Assembly: GCA_002633005.1 (NCBI GenBank)
Contig: NMRA01000090.1
Span: 381,475-445,474, forward strand
Direction of reading: 5' to 3'
Length of the DNA stretch: 64,000 nucleotides
DNA from: Phoronis australis
Lineage: Eukaryota; Phoronida; Phoronidae
This document shows, one piece after another, positions 1 through 11,930 of this stretch (positions are counted from its first letter, which is position 1; every line of letters starts with the position of its first letter). Both the position numbers and the translations under genes were made by a program. Below the pieces are notes generated by a model. The model saw only the letters and a list, made by a program, of their open reading frames with translations, had not been told where the DNA came from and ran no database searches.

Positions 1-613
1 ATAGCACAGAGTTATACTGCATGTATGTTCCAACATCTTGATTTTCAAATGGATTTGATTACCAAGGCACACCCTATTGGCTGTAGTTTTATTCTTCAAC
101 AAGAACGTCCTCGTCCATCAACTATACGTGAAATGACATAACTTAACACAAAAGTATATATAATGAGAATGTGTTGACACCAGCCCATTTCAAGACAGCT
201 CTTAGATGCGCCCCTGTTGGTCATTTTTTGAGTTTTTTCGACCAGATGTTTCTTGTAAATCAGTTATTGGCACAATTACTTGACAAATTTTGCGGTAACT
301 GGACTCAGAGGTATGTCATGGAAATAACAGCATCAGTCAATTTTTGATTGTTATAGCATCTCTTGTTGGCCATTGTAGTTTTCAACAAAAATTTCTTGCC
401 CTTCATTTTTTTGCAAAAGGACCATAAATTTTGTTGAAACTTGAAACAAAGGTTTGTGGCAATGCATCGGCACCAATTGATTTGTGAATGGATTAGACTA
501 CCGTGGCATAAGGGTTACTTAATTGTTGATGGCTTTGATATGCTGTATCAGTGATAAGCATGGGACAGTCTTAGAACCAGTGAACAGATGCAGTCTTTGT
601 GTTGTTTTTGTAG

Positions 614-3600
614 GTCAGTCTTGGAACCAGTGATACAGTGTTTGCCTGGTTAAAACAGTCGTCTCCTTCTATTGTTGGACATGTTCTGAGAAACCCTGTT
701 GACAACAATTCTTACATGGCTTTACTATGGTATGACCATTCGTGTACCATTTTCGCTGGAAGTTGAATGACTGGCAATGAATTTATTGAATGAATGAGCC
801 ATTGGGTGTCGGCGGGACAACTAGCTCTTACCATCATTATTTGAAAGGACATACCACAGCAGAGCCTGATGAAGTAAAGGTCAAAAGCGGCTGCGTTTTA
901 CAAAGTGAAGTGTCCTGCAACGCACAAAACATTTCAGTGGATTTATCAGTATAAGATCTGCATAGTATTACATAACTAGCACCATTGTATGATATTTGTA
1001 CACTGTCAATAGCGGATTTGCAGCGACGCCATATTGAAAGTAGGTTAAAATGGTGCATTGTGGGTGCTGTGGTCAGGATTCCGAAAGCGGCCATAGTAAC
1101 AAGCATAATACGCGGTATGAGCGCGAAGAAAACTTACGGCGGATACACTTGTGTTCCTGGTTGCTTCAAAAACAACAAGACAAATAAAAATCTGAGTTTT
1201 TATGTGTTCCCTGCAAACCAAGAACTTCGTGAAAAATGGATAAACAACATTAGGAGAGCTGGGAGTAAGGGGAGATTTAGCGCATTCAAACCAACGCAGG
1301 GTTATCTAGTAGGCAACACGTAGCCCCTCGGTTGGCCATATAGGGGCTACAATACTCCCATTCGCTTTCTGTACTCATTTCGTTACTTCAGTGTATTTTA
1401 AACGGGCCGTGACCGGATTTGGGTTACCGATTACGAGTTTTCACCTCGTCAAAAATACATTCTACACTTAAAACTATCATTTAAAAAACGCTTACTTTCA
1501 TCATTGGTCCTTTCTACTTCTATACATATCTTTGATGAAGCTTAGTTGTGAGAATTAAGTTGACTTTGGCGAAGAATTACAACTCCACTTTTTTGGTTGC
1601 CGTTAATTTTATCACCGCGTGAGCCGCGATAACCACAAAGCATGTCAACTGAATCGGGTGAGTTAAGCAAAGGTTAGTGCGAGACTGAGCGAAGCGCGTG
1701 ACGCTAGCGTGTGACGCTAGCGCGCGACACTTGTAAAATAGCATGAGAAGGTATCGGGTGAAACTTGTAAGATGTGTGTCCCTTGGACTTTTTATTCGTC
1801 AACATGCGTAATTTCACTAACTTCCTCAAAATGGCACCCGGTAACTGAGAGAAGCTCGAGCAAACCGCGACAGATTTTCATCGATTTGTTCAAGTTTTGC
1901 AGACTAAATTGTATCCAGAGTCGTGGTATATGTTAATTATAACTCCGTGTTCCTACATGTATGGTTCATTTGATTTTATTTGCTGTATTTTGAAATGAGT
2001 AACTTTTTGTGAGGATGTACTATCGCCCCTGAATGCCTGCGGCATCCAGTGCGATGTAATTGCCTCATCGTGTGTGCAGCGAACATTTTCCTGGTGGAAA
2101 AAAGACGTATGAGAACAACATTCCGACGGAGTTTCCTCTTAAAATTAACGTCTCTAGCATATCCACGGCGAAAGCTACAAAAGTTAAGCAATCCAAGAAC
2201 TCTCAACTTGTCTGAAACCGGAGGAGATTTCGAAATCAACGCCGATAACCCCAATACTGAACATCATGACGACAGTTGTGCCCTCGGTCACACGGTCACT
2301 GATCATTGCTACGCTGTGTTTACAAACGAGAGAGAGGACTTGCTTGGTATTATAAAGCAAAAAAATGAAACATGGTTTTTAGTTTGCAAATCACTCCAAA
2401 TGCACACTCTATCCAGCCTGCTCAAGACATGCCTGACCACAAGCTATCCCATGAGCCTTCGCGCAGGAAGTAACTCGCACATGCGCAATGCGTAGTTCGT
2501 TTGCGCTGCAAATCCGCTATTGACCAGTCATAAAACTTATTACTTCAGAGTACTTGTTTTCAGTTGTAAAAACACAACCTGTTAACTTTTAATTGGAGGT
2601 CACTTTTAGTTCTTGACTGGGTGAATTGCTGTTTTGGTGCTATGAGAAAATCTCACTAATTCAGGACACAAAGGTGAACATGCAAGTGAAATTATGTTTT
2701 TTTACCTTAAGTTTTTCTTTGAAAGCTTATTAAGTTTTGTCAGATAAAGGCTTCACTACTTCTAAGTTCTAAAGGATATAGATACTATCAATTAATGTCT
2801 TGAGAAATTGTTTATGACAATTTCGGATTAGTTTTTGAAAAATAAGAAACAGGAAATTTTTCTGAAATTGTCTGAAATTGGTGAGATTTTACCTTACATG
2901 TTTTGTTTCAGTAAAAAAAATGGTTCTTTTACAAGAGAAAAAATTCGTGACAAGTGTTGCAAAGGATCCTGGAATATCTTTACTGAGCTACTACAGAGAA
3001 CACCTAGTGGAAACTATGGCAATATGGGTAAGTTGTACTCATGTCTTAACTTTGTACTCTGTTATTAACACACTTTGTATTTGAAACACTTAAGTGTTTG
3101 AAAAAGTTCATTTAAATGTTGTTTTAATTTGTAATTCTCCAAAGTACAAAAAATTATTTGAAGGCAAATTTTATTCCTCCCAGAATTCCCCCGAGTACTA
3201 CCATGAGATACGGACATGCGCAAAGCGGCTGGGGGAATTCTGGGGATACATAAAATTACAGTCATCCTTCACTTAAGGTAAGTTCGTCTAACTGTATAAT
3301 TAAGGCTCATACTTGTAACCGAGGACATTTGATATATCGAACCAGTCGTGTAATGTCAAAAGTATTTATTGGAAAGAACAAGTGATTGAGTGTCATATTC
3401 AATGGATACCTGATGTTTAATAGAATTCGAAGCAGTTCAGTCTATTTGTTTTTGACTATCGAACTCTACACAGTTTGAAATAATTTTGCTGGATTAACTG
3501 GCATTCTATCTTCACTTTCCTCACTTTGGAGTTTAGAATGTGCATTGAATACCTGCTTGTGAACCTGGCAGTCGTGCTTCACTCCGGTGGTCATCGGTTC

Positions 3601-6600
3601 TGAGAGAAGCATTTCTTAGTAGAACTGTGTTGTACTCCGTCACACAAGACATGGAAGACACGTGGGACAAAGATTCAGAAATTTATGGAAGACAAAACTT
3701 TGCTCAGTGTTTCTGGTCATCACAAGCACTTGCCAGTCTGGACAATTGTCCACATTTTTAAATTTTGGAAGTGCAGTGGCGAAGTGAGTTTTTCGCGGGA
3801 TGATTTTTGTCTCAAGATTCTATTTTTTCCAGGTTTCTACTTTGATGAGCTTCACCCTTGCCCACATTTTAAGCTTTGAAAGTGCAGTAGCGAAGTGATG
3901 AGTTTTTTCGTCTCCATGTGTCAAGATGTTGTTCTTTCAGGTTTCTACTTTGATGAGCTTGAGATTGTCCCTGCCCATGTTTGCGGTGTTTACAGATTTG
4001 ATTGTGACAATAGGAAGGTGTCATCCTTCCCTGCGGAAATTGAAGTTAGAGCTGTGATTGAGGGACAGTTTTTAACAATGAGAGCCTACGCTGAAAAACT
4101 TGGATACAAAATAGGTAAGAAGTTGCACGATTCTTGACTTCCTTCTGTAAACAAAGGTGATAAGTGTTTGTTCACACTTAGTTTTAGCCAGCTTGCTGTA
4201 GGTTCATTAAAATTAAAGACTAAAACATACAACGTCACTGCAGCTTTTAGTAAATCTTTTGTGGTTGATAATTGGCCAAAGAGTCATAATGATGGCAAAG
4301 GTGCACTGAAAAGCATTTCTGGGCTGTAGATTCATATTTTGACTAGCCTTGATTTTAAAATCCCTGTCGTCTGGAGTTGGAACCAAATGGGAAGTTTTTT
4401 TATGATAGGTTCCATGAGGAATCTTCTGAAATCACAATGATAAGATCACAGCATAATTTATTCTGTCCTGAAAGATCTTCAAAGTATTTAAGAAAATTTG
4501 GAACGCAGTAAATTCAAAGAAAGTTCTAGGGTCTTGGACTTCCCCATTTTACATAGCAATGTTGAACATATATTCACTAAAGCAGTGAATTGTGCTGTCA
4601 GCTGAATGATAGGCGATCGGTTGTTGAACAATTTTCACTAAAACAGTTAATTGTACTGTGATGTTGATGATAAGTCCAGGTACTCGATAGTTGAACATAT
4701 CAATTGAAACAGTTAATTGTACTTTGAAGCTAGACGGTCTGTATATTTGAACTTGTACTCTAAAGCAGTGAGTTGTACGATCAAATGAGTGATAAATCTC
4801 CAAAGATGTTCATCAGCTTGGTAAATATCTAATAGTTGAACATATCCACTTAAGCCACTGTGAGGTGAGTGGCAGACAGTTGATAGTTGAACATAATACT
4901 CTAAAGTAGTGCGTGAGTTGAACTGTCAAATGAGTGTAACCGGTCGAGATTAGGCACCGTGATCGGTTTGTGCACCACATAATTTGCCAGTTTAAATCAA
5001 AGACACCATGCTGTTGTGGTAAACTAAATCGCCTCAGGTGCCGCACAATTGATTTCCGGGTGGATCTGTCCATTGCAGAACCTCCAGTGGCCATTTTGCT
5101 CTCGAGACAAAAGGGCTTATCTAATGCTGTTTGGGAGGAAGAGCATTTCTGGATGATATGTAGAAATATTGATTAACCAATTTCAATGAAACTTGACACG
5201 GATGTACATGTATATGATGACATAAATGCACTGACACTGTTTGATTTTCTGGGTGATTTGACTGCAGCTGCTCCTCCCGGTGGCGCCTGAAATCATAGTG
5301 TTTGTGATACACCGTGGGCACTTGTCAAAATAACGCCCCTGAGTTGCTCTTGTTTTGAATAATGAGTTAAACGGCAATGTTTACTTCAGATAGATCAGAA
5401 TTGCATGGTAGAAAAATTGATTTGTGTGGCTTGCTGTCTTCCCAAAATATTTCATTATACGCCTGACTGTCATGCAGTAATCATTAAAGTGCATGTTGCT
5501 GTGGCTACTACTGCTGTATTAAATGTTCCACTGTTATGTGGCAGGTCCAGGTTCAAGAGTGTTGGCAACAGGTGGCGCCTCATCAAACAAGGCCATTTTG
5601 CAAGTATGTTTTAACATACTTAAAAGTTGTGTGCTTTCATTTGTTGGTCAAACTGACAATAGTACCAGTATATGATTATTATGCAGATGGAATGCAGATG
5701 AACTCAGTTTAAACTAAATCATTTCCTTAACCAGTATCTGGATGTGTGGGACTTCAATGTGTCTTATAGCATAAGATCAGTCTATTATGGCTGTTGATAG
5801 CCCGTTTCATGTTTGGTGAAGCTTTTAACTCCCACACAGCTTACTACCCACACAGCATACTACCCACTCAGCATACTACCCACTCAGCATACTACCCACT
5901 CAGCATACTACCCACTCAGCATACTACCCACTCAGCATACTACCCACACAGCATACTACCCACACACCATACTACCCACTCAAATGTTGGTGTTACAACT
6001 TGTTGAACAATTTCTTTTTGAAATTATGGCTCAGTTATAACTTTCTCTCTCATTATTGAATGTGGATCAATGCAAGATGTTTTAGTCCAGTAATTTTGTT
6101 ATTTATAGATTCTGTCTGATGTTTTCAATGCTCCTGTCTGTGTACAAGATGTCGTCAATGCTACATGCCTTGGGTGTTGCTACCGATCAAAGCATGGCTG
6201 GCTAGGAAATGTTACCTTTAGTGAAGTAGTCAAAAGTGCTCCTCAACCAACATGTGTTGCCACTCCAAATCCAGAATCAATTCAGGTATTCAGACACTCA
6301 CTTGTAACTTACAAATTTAAACATTCTATATCCGACTTGAGTGCTGACCAAGGTGTCCACAGTGTTGTACAAAATAATCATGAAGTTACATTAAGTGTAT
6401 GTTGTGTGTAACCCTAAGGAAAGCATCAAATTTGGTTTTAATCATTTCTTCAGTATAATCATACATCTATCTCAGATATGGCTGTATGGTGTGATTCAAA
6501 TGAGGTTTCTTGTCTCATTTTACCCTGTGGATGGGTGGAGGCAGGTTGTTACCAACTAGTACTAATAGCTTTTGGTGCAATGGTAGACTTAAGACTGGTT

Positions 6601-7412
6601 TATGTTAATGACTTTAACTCAACCGAAAGTTCACAAGTCTACTCAAACAAAGTGTCTGACATAATGTCAGTTCTGTGCTCCAGCCAGTGCTGCAAAGCTT
6701 TGACTTGTGATGAACTTCTGAGACACTTTCAGAAACTGGTACACTCATTCAATAACCTGCTACCTCTATAGCTGGCTCTCTTTTGACATGTTGTCTGCAG
6801 CTCATCTATAACTTCAACTGATTTTAACTGAACGTCAACTCCAACTAACTCATCTTGCTCGTGCTTGGGTATTTATAGTCTCTTGCAATGTTCTGGAATT
6901 TTTCACCAATTCAAGCACAATCCAGAACTTTCTGGTGTATATCCAGTCATATACTAGGCTTTAGAATGTTCCACACTACATCAATCACTAACATGCTAGA
7001 ATCTTCTAGAATGTTCCCTACTATTCTACTGCAAACAAATTACACCATGTCAATCAAGTGCTATCCACTAGTACACAAACAGGGCAAAAACCAAGAACAG
7101 TGTCAGTCTAATTCTGACACTTATAAAATACTGATGCATGCACTCCTCAAAGCTATGCCAGGAATTGTTATTGAAAATTTTCACTTGTACACCTGGTGCT
7201 ATTGCTAATTAGTTTATGTATGAGTTTTATGGTTCCACAAAACTTTTTGTGTCTCATATGCATGCAGTCAGTGCAATGTCTATTGTCTGTGCACTGCTCT
7301 CTCATTTTGAATGTAAAATTTGGTTGTTTGAGTAAGTGTAATTATTTTGATATTTCAGATTTACAGTGACATGGTGAAGCGATACTGGCATTTGGAAAAG
7401 CAGTTCTGTTGA
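614..7412 (+). CDS. XYLB: Xylulokinase, C-terminal part (six exons; 5' exons outside window)
   Basis: Phosphorylates D-xylulose to xylulose 5-phosphate with ATP, feeding the glucuronate-xylulose and pentose phosphate routes in the cytosol. Exons: 614-729, 2912-3027, 3941-4114, 5545-5603, 6109-6285, 7359-7412 (TGA at 7410). All have AG/GT borders and their phases join without a break, giving 231 codons, roughly the last 43 percent of a protein usually about 535 aa long. Visible FGGY-kinase C-domain landmarks are SLGTSDT at the start of the first exon, NPVDNNSYMALLC, NGSFTREKIRDK, FPAEIEVRAVIEGQF, the nucleotide-binding LATGGASSN in the 59-bp exon, and FSEVVKSAP. The order and spacing match the vertebrate protein throughout. 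The final exon ends YWHLEKQFC. The missing N-terminal sugar-binding domain should lie left of base 1. Identity is secure; only exon edges rest on reading splice signals. Confidence 0.93.
1006..2523 (+). mobile_element. THAP-containing DNA transposon remnant (P-element-like) with terminal inverted repeats
   Basis: It lies in the first visible XYLB intron. A 20-bp sequence at 1006-1025, TCAATAGCGGATTTGCAGCG, returns as its exact reverse complement at 2504-2523, giving a 1.5-kb unit with perfect inverted ends. Inside, in the same direction, are the two halves of a THAP zinc finger (separate entry). THAP fingers are the DNA-binding domain of P-element-type transposases as well as of domesticated host genes. 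The matched ends and interrupted frame favour a dead or non-autonomous transposon over a host gene. No catalytic transposase domain is visible, and I could not define the target-site duplication. Confidence 0.7.
1117..2215 (+). pseudogene. Split THAP zinc-finger coding sequence
   Basis: ATG at 1117 opens a reading frame with YTCVPGCFKNN, LSFYVFPANQELREKW and FKPTQGYLV, the first half of a C2CH THAP finger (C-x3-C, then the FP and W positions, then the FKPT motif), ending at a stop at 1321. The missing second half, CSEHFPGG followed by NNIPTEFP, reads from 2075 and runs to a stop at 2213. The two halves fit end to end (GYLV then CSEHF), but about 760 bp with no good acceptor directly before CSEH separates them. 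This looks like an insertion or rearrangement inside the finger rather than a clean intron. A functional product is unlikely unless an unusual splice is used. Confidence 0.7.
3179..3244. repeat. Perfect 14-bp stem hairpin in XYLB intron
   Basis: CCCAGAATTCCCCC at 3179-3192 is followed after 38 bases by its exact reverse complement at 3231-3244. It may be the scar of a very short MITE or a hairpin in the intron RNA. Confidence 0.6.
3760..3980 (+). repeat. XYLB: 108-bp tandem duplication covering an XYLB acceptor and exon start
   Basis: The polypyrimidine tract, AG and first 20 bases of the exon starting at 3941 are also present 108 bp upstream (GTTTCTACTTTGATGAGCTT at 3833-3852), together with the flanking motif around GTGCAGTGGCGAAGTGAG. 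The upstream copy diverges after the first 20 coding bases and lacks the rest of the exon, so it is a decoy acceptor. Confidence 0.75.
4561..4935. repeat. Degenerate tandem repeat, about six units of 50-90 bp
   Basis: Units begin with variants of GTTGAACATAT, followed by CACTAAAGCAGTGAATTGTAC and ending in ATGAGTGATA. The repeat lies within an XYLB intron, is strongly diverged and has no coding potential. Confidence 0.55.
4961..5040. repeat. Interspersed repeat, copy 1 of 2
   Basis: An 80-bp segment starting GATCGGTTTGTGCACCACA, containing AAAGACACCATGCTGTTGTG, recurs at 7851-7930 with a few substitutions. Family B modules follow it directly in this copy. Confidence 0.6.
5831..5985. repeat. 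16-bp minisatellite, about 9-10 copies
   Basis: Head-to-tail copies of ACTACCCACTCAGCAT, with CACACAG variants at both edges and nearly perfect central units. Because 16 is not a multiple of three, all frames cycle through the same 16-residue pattern, which explains the two overlapping spurious reading frames here. It lies in an XYLB intron. Confidence 0.9.
6870..7128 (+). promoter_or_regulatory. Cluster of heat-shock-element-like sites with TATA-like boxes
   Basis: In the last XYLB intron, GAATCTTCTAGAATGTTC at 6999-7016 is four contiguous alternating pentamers (GAA-2-TTC-2-GAA-2-TTC), the textbook form of an HSF binding site. Further two-unit sites lie at 6891-6898, 6925-6932 and 6964-6971. 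TATTTATA is at 6870-6877 and TATAAAA at 7122-7128. HSF binding is an inference from the motif. The block could be an internal promoter or a retroelement remnant; no transcript unit is evident. Confidence 0.45.
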
Positions 7413-8938
7413 TGTGCTACACATTAATAATGTGGCAACACAGACAGTATTACTGACTGAACTGGGCCATCCAAGCGGGAGAGGTCAGACAGTGCCCATC
7501 CTATAGGGACACCATAAGCCAGAAGCTTTCAGCAAATTATGCCTCACCATGGCTAAATCATCGAAATCACATACCTCTTCAGCATAGGACACCTTTGTGG
7601 GCCATAGATGTTTTTAAACCCTTCCAACTCAAACAAACACGTCTGCAATTAAGATTTATCTCCAATACTTCCCTTCATTCATAAGCCGTGCCATTTTGTT
7701 GTTACCCTGGTGGCCAAATTTTGAGCACTAGCATTAGTGATTCACGCACTCCAGATGTCATGGAGGTTAACCTTGATGTCATTAAAATTTACAGGCTATC
7801 ATGAAAAGAATCCTGCGTTGACACCCTAACTGGTTCATATTTGGCAACTCGACCGGTTTGCGCACCACAGAATCTGCCAGTTCAGATCAAAGACACCATG
7901 CTGTTGTGGTTAATTAAATCGCCTAAGGCTGCTGATGTTATCGCTCTCTAGACAATGAGAGCATCATAAACACATGGGGATGTCAATAGTATTTTAAAAT
8001 TTTAGTTTTTAAAGTTTTTAATAGCATATTTGAATAGTTTTTTATGTATTTATTATCATTTACAAACAATTACAAAAACAAACAAACAAATAAGTACACC
8101 ATTCATTCACGCATGCACACCTCAGGAAGACCATTCTCATATCTCGTTTAAAGTAAATATCTTCTACATGAAGTTAACATGAACAATAAATTTTTCCCAT
8201 TTTGCAGAGAAGCTGTCATGTACAAAGTTTTTATGTGCATTTAATTTTTCAGCATTATAGTATTCATAACTTTTGGTAACGAACTTGAGAAAATTGGGTA
8301 TATTTTTGTTACATCTCTCTTTGTAAATGTACTGTTTAGCTAGTAGAAGCAAAATGTTAAATAGAAAATCATATTTGAATAGTTTGTGAAAAGCACTCGT
8401 GATTAGGTTTTTGAGTTTTGAAAATTGGTCAAGAAATGCCTTTTACAACCCAAAACGATTGCTTAATGTTGCAGTAATATGTTCCTCATTAATTCTGCTG
8501 GGTGTACAACATAACTGGGCCAATTACCAAACCAGCAGGTAGCAGTTGAATTTTGAGGTAAGCCAAGTGTCATCCTATGGTCCTGGCATATAATAGTTTC
8601 TCCGGGCAATCGCTACAAAAATGGCTCAGTTCAGGATTTCGCTGACAGAATGAAGGACCATTCGAAAAAAAAAATATTGCGAGAGTATTTGTCTGAGTCG
8701 TAAGAATTTAAAGACTAACTGCACCCAAAGGTGTCCATCAGTACACTCGACTACATTTAGTAACGCAATGTTTATAGTTTACCCAGGCATAAGTGTAATT
8801 TGTAGAATATTTTTGTTCGTACTGGCTGTGCCGTCGCCTAGGTTCAACAGTGAGCTTATTTCTGAAGATGTAATTATTGCAGAGTGACGTGACTGTGATT
8901 ACTACTGGATAAATATACACCATGTGTTGCCAGGTGTC
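7413..8938. other. Gene-free stretch downstream of XYLB
   Basis: It contains the presumed XYLB 3' UTR, the second copy of the 80-bp repeat at 7851-7930 and AT-rich sequence. I see no credible coding exon on either strand. Confidence 0.5.
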
Positions 8939-9420
8939 ATCACGTTAAGGATCCACTACCCTGCCGTCAATAAGAGTCATCAGCTAGGGTACCCACCACT
9001 CTTTGTCACCAAGTACCGTCACCTTGGGTCCTGACCACCATGTGTCACCGAGGGTCATCATCCAAGGTCCTGACCACTCTGACTCACCACCAAGGGTCAC
9101 CCATTGTTGCTGAGAGTCGTCACCAAGTGTCCTTACCAACCTGTGTCACTTCATGTCGTCACCAAGTGTCCTCACCACTCTGGCTGGGAGTTATCTCCAA
9201 GTGTCCCCACCACCTTGTGCCTACCTAAAGTCACCTATAGTATTTCCGTCACATATAGTATTTCCGTCACCCTGTGTCATTGAGTGCATCACCTAGGGTC
9301 CCCACCTCACCCCTTGTGTCACTGAGTGTAAACAACAAGTATCCCCTCCACTTTGAGGCTCGAGTGTCATCCCCAACACCCTTTGTTATTGAGTGTCATC
9401 AGCTGTAGTCTCCTAACATT
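8939..9420. repeat. Degenerate GTCACC-rich tandem repeat
   Basis: Imperfect units of roughly 35-40 bp built on GTGTCA, CACCAAG and GTCC, CACCAC run for almost 500 bp. The 19-20 bp unit CACATATAGTATTTCCGT is doubled near 9235-9265. Small open frames here are products of the repeat. Confidence 0.6.
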
Positions 9421-10590
9421 CTATTTGACGAGGTGTAGGCGTCTGATTCTGTAACATCATGTCTAGCCCTTTCTTTATGGCCACTTGGCAGTTCGTACAA
9501 TCTTCCATGTGCAGGAGACCGAGTATCATGGGTTTGCAACAGCTCTGACAACATCTGAAAACAAAGGATCCATGATGCACACATGCAATACTGGTGTTAA
9601 ATGGTGCCATACGTTCCTCATAATTTTCTTGGATCACTTTTGCAGTTCCATATGTTATCTGTGCTACAGCATGGATTTCAGCAAACAAAGGTGGATGTGT
9701 CCAATTTGGACATAACTGAGATAATTTCTGTATTTCTATGATTGAGGAACTCAAATAAAATATTTTAATGCATTATACATGTTATTGCTTTTGCATTGCT
9801 ACGTCTTCAGTTGTCATGGCCAATACCCACCAGTACAACCCCATGCAGTGATAGAACACTTAACGGCGTTTTCCCGTTTAGTGACTTTACCAGACCGGTT
9901 GTGAGCGTGTGATAACATCTAGCTTTTTGTTAGCTGCCAAGCACAGTCTTTTATTTGGTATGACAACAGGCAGGCCAATTATCTACCAGGATTATTACAG
10001 GCCACGTGTGAACACAAACCCAGAGCGAATTGGTACGTTCGGAAAGAATAGATTGTCGTAACTGCGGTTGTTGTTGGGCGATTTAGGCGATTCAAAAACT
10101 AAACATGATCACCATTTGACGAGGATTTCAGAAATACTGTTGGTTCAAATATGTAATAATTTGACTTTTATTTTTAACAGCACAGCCCAGTCAGGCTACA
10201 TACGATCTTATTGGAGATTAGAGCAATTATCGATCAAAAGAGAGCTGGTCCTCCAACCATCAATGCCAAAATGGAGTTAATCAGTCGTGTAAGATATTGG
10301 CTACAGGGGACATCTACCCAACTGGGCTATAGAAACGAACAAGTTGGGAGCAACGGGAAAACGCCTTCATGATATTTTTAATTTAGCTGCAATATCTTTC
10401 TGTTGATTTTAATCATTCTGTAGTGCCATTATATTGTATGGTGCACTAGACGTTCATCTACCTGTTGAGGAATATGAACATTGATTAGCAGATAAATCGG
10501 GATTCAACAAGCTTTCTATCTGTTCGTCTGTTTTAAGATTTGCCTCTCCCCCACGTCACAAATTTCAGTTCTTGTTATCGAAGGTAGCAT
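9421..10590. other. Unassigned sequence with one weak minus-strand ORF
   Basis: A 113-codon frame on the minus strand (9413-9754) has a cysteine-containing stretch (RCCQSCCKPM, EDCTNCQ), but its low-complexity start overlaps the neighbouring repeat. I recognise no family and no clear splice partners. The rest is AT-rich sequence without visible structure. Confidence 0.2.
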
Positions 10591-10599
10591 ATTAATCCG

Positions 10600-10985
10600 T
10601 GCCTGTCAAAAAACAGTCTTTGTTAAATGCACGTGCCGTTATGAGTAGTCGTCCAGTATCGCTGGACGGCGGGCAGTGGGTAGACAACGGTACTGGACGT
10701 CTAGCACACGCAACGATCGGGACCAGCCGTTCGGTACCGGTCTTAATGGTAACTTCCGTTGCTAGCCGTCCGGCACCGCAGAAACGAGGGCAGGAATCAT
10801 CTTCAGACCGGACGTCCACCACACGCTACGTACAGTAACTACGGCGTCCGAGATCAGTTTATAGTCTTAAGGCAGTCCGGTAGAGTAGGCCTACAGCGTT
10901 GTATTGACTGGGAAGAAACCTATCTAATACAACTTAACGTCACTAGTCAAATTAAAGATAAAATGTAAAGAAAACGCTCACATAT
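10600..10985. repeat. CGG-rich repeat related to the right end of the 45-50 kb element
   Basis: A block with many GGTACCGG- and CCGTCC-type words (10640-10830) is followed by GTTGTATTGACTGGGAAG and GTCAAATTAAAGATAAAAT. The latter part also occurs near 49760-49850, just inside the right inverted repeat of the 5-kb element, so this looks like a truncated relative. Confidence 0.45.
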
Positions 10986-11039
10986 TTCATCCAAAATTTA
11001 GTAAGTACATTTATATTATGTAAACAACGGACAACGGCG

Positions 11040-11930
11040 ACTTTTGGACAGATCTGACTATACCGGTGTGCCCCAGAGTGGCAATTTTATTTTTTTTTAC
11101 GTTTACCTTTGTATCTTCAAAAGTCTTTAACGGATTTTCATGAAATTTAATATGTAGGCACCTATTAGTGAGATGACGCTATCCTCCCGTTTTCAGATGG
11201 GTTCGACAAAGTTTACGCCACCTGGTGGCCATTTTTAGTGTTTTCGAGTCTGATTTTGTGCATCCACCCCTCTATCAACCAAACCGCTCAAAGGATGATT
11301 GTGAAAATTGGCATGTATATGCTTACTATGTAGAGGACGGTTGACGATGATTTTCCGACGATTTCGACTACTGTGGTGCCTCCTAGTGGCAGTTTCTTTT
11401 TGCGCTTATGGCTGTATCTCCTAAACCGTTTCGCAGGATCTTTACGAAATTTAATAAGTGTATTTATATGATGTTAACAATAGACGATGACGACTTTTGG
11501 ACGGATCCGCCTACCAGTGTGCCCCCTAGTGGCAATTTTATTTTTTACGTTTACCTCTGTATCTTCACAAATCCTTAACGGATTTTCATGAAATTTGGTA
11601 TGTAGGCACCTATTAGTGCGATGACGCTATACTCCCGTTTTCGGATGGATTCGATCTAGTTTGCGACACCCAGTGGCCACTTTTACTGTTTTTGGGTCTG
11701 TTTTTTTGGCGTCCACCCCTCTATCAACCAAACTGCTCTAAGTATGATTGTGATAATTGGCATGTATGTTCTTACTGTGAAGAGGACGGTTGACGAGATA
11801 AATTGCCAAAAAATTATTTCGAGTTCGTTTCGAGTACAAAAGATTAGATCAGTTCCGGGCCCTGGAGGACCCATGGTTGTTTGTAAATTAGTCCTCAATT
11901 TGCAATTTAAAAAGATTATGCATGTTTAAA
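11040..11930 (+). repeat. Family A modular repeat (about 150-bp periodicity)
   Basis: Motifs of the type CCTAGTGGCAATTTTA recur at about 11073, 11221, 11384, 11526 and 11670. They alternate with TTTTCATGAAATTT and CACCCCTCTATCAACCAAAC segments, and the block ends in GTTCCGGGCCCTGGAGGACCC. The same series occurs at 20.5-21.4 kb on this strand and reversed at 43.6-44.6, 52.4-54.0 and 60.1-60.3 kb. It is non-coding. Confidence 0.8.

Noticed and set aside
5831-5985. Possible CRISPR-like array
   Set aside because: Units are contiguous with no spacers, in an animal intron. It is a minisatellite.
5794-6040. Two overlapping repetitive open frames (HTTHSAYYP pattern)
   Set aside because: They are translations of the 16-bp minisatellite and carry no independent coding signal.
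9413-9754. 113-codon minus-strand frame as a real gene
   Set aside because: No recognisable domain and no splice partners, and it starts inside a degenerate repeat. Kept only as a remark.
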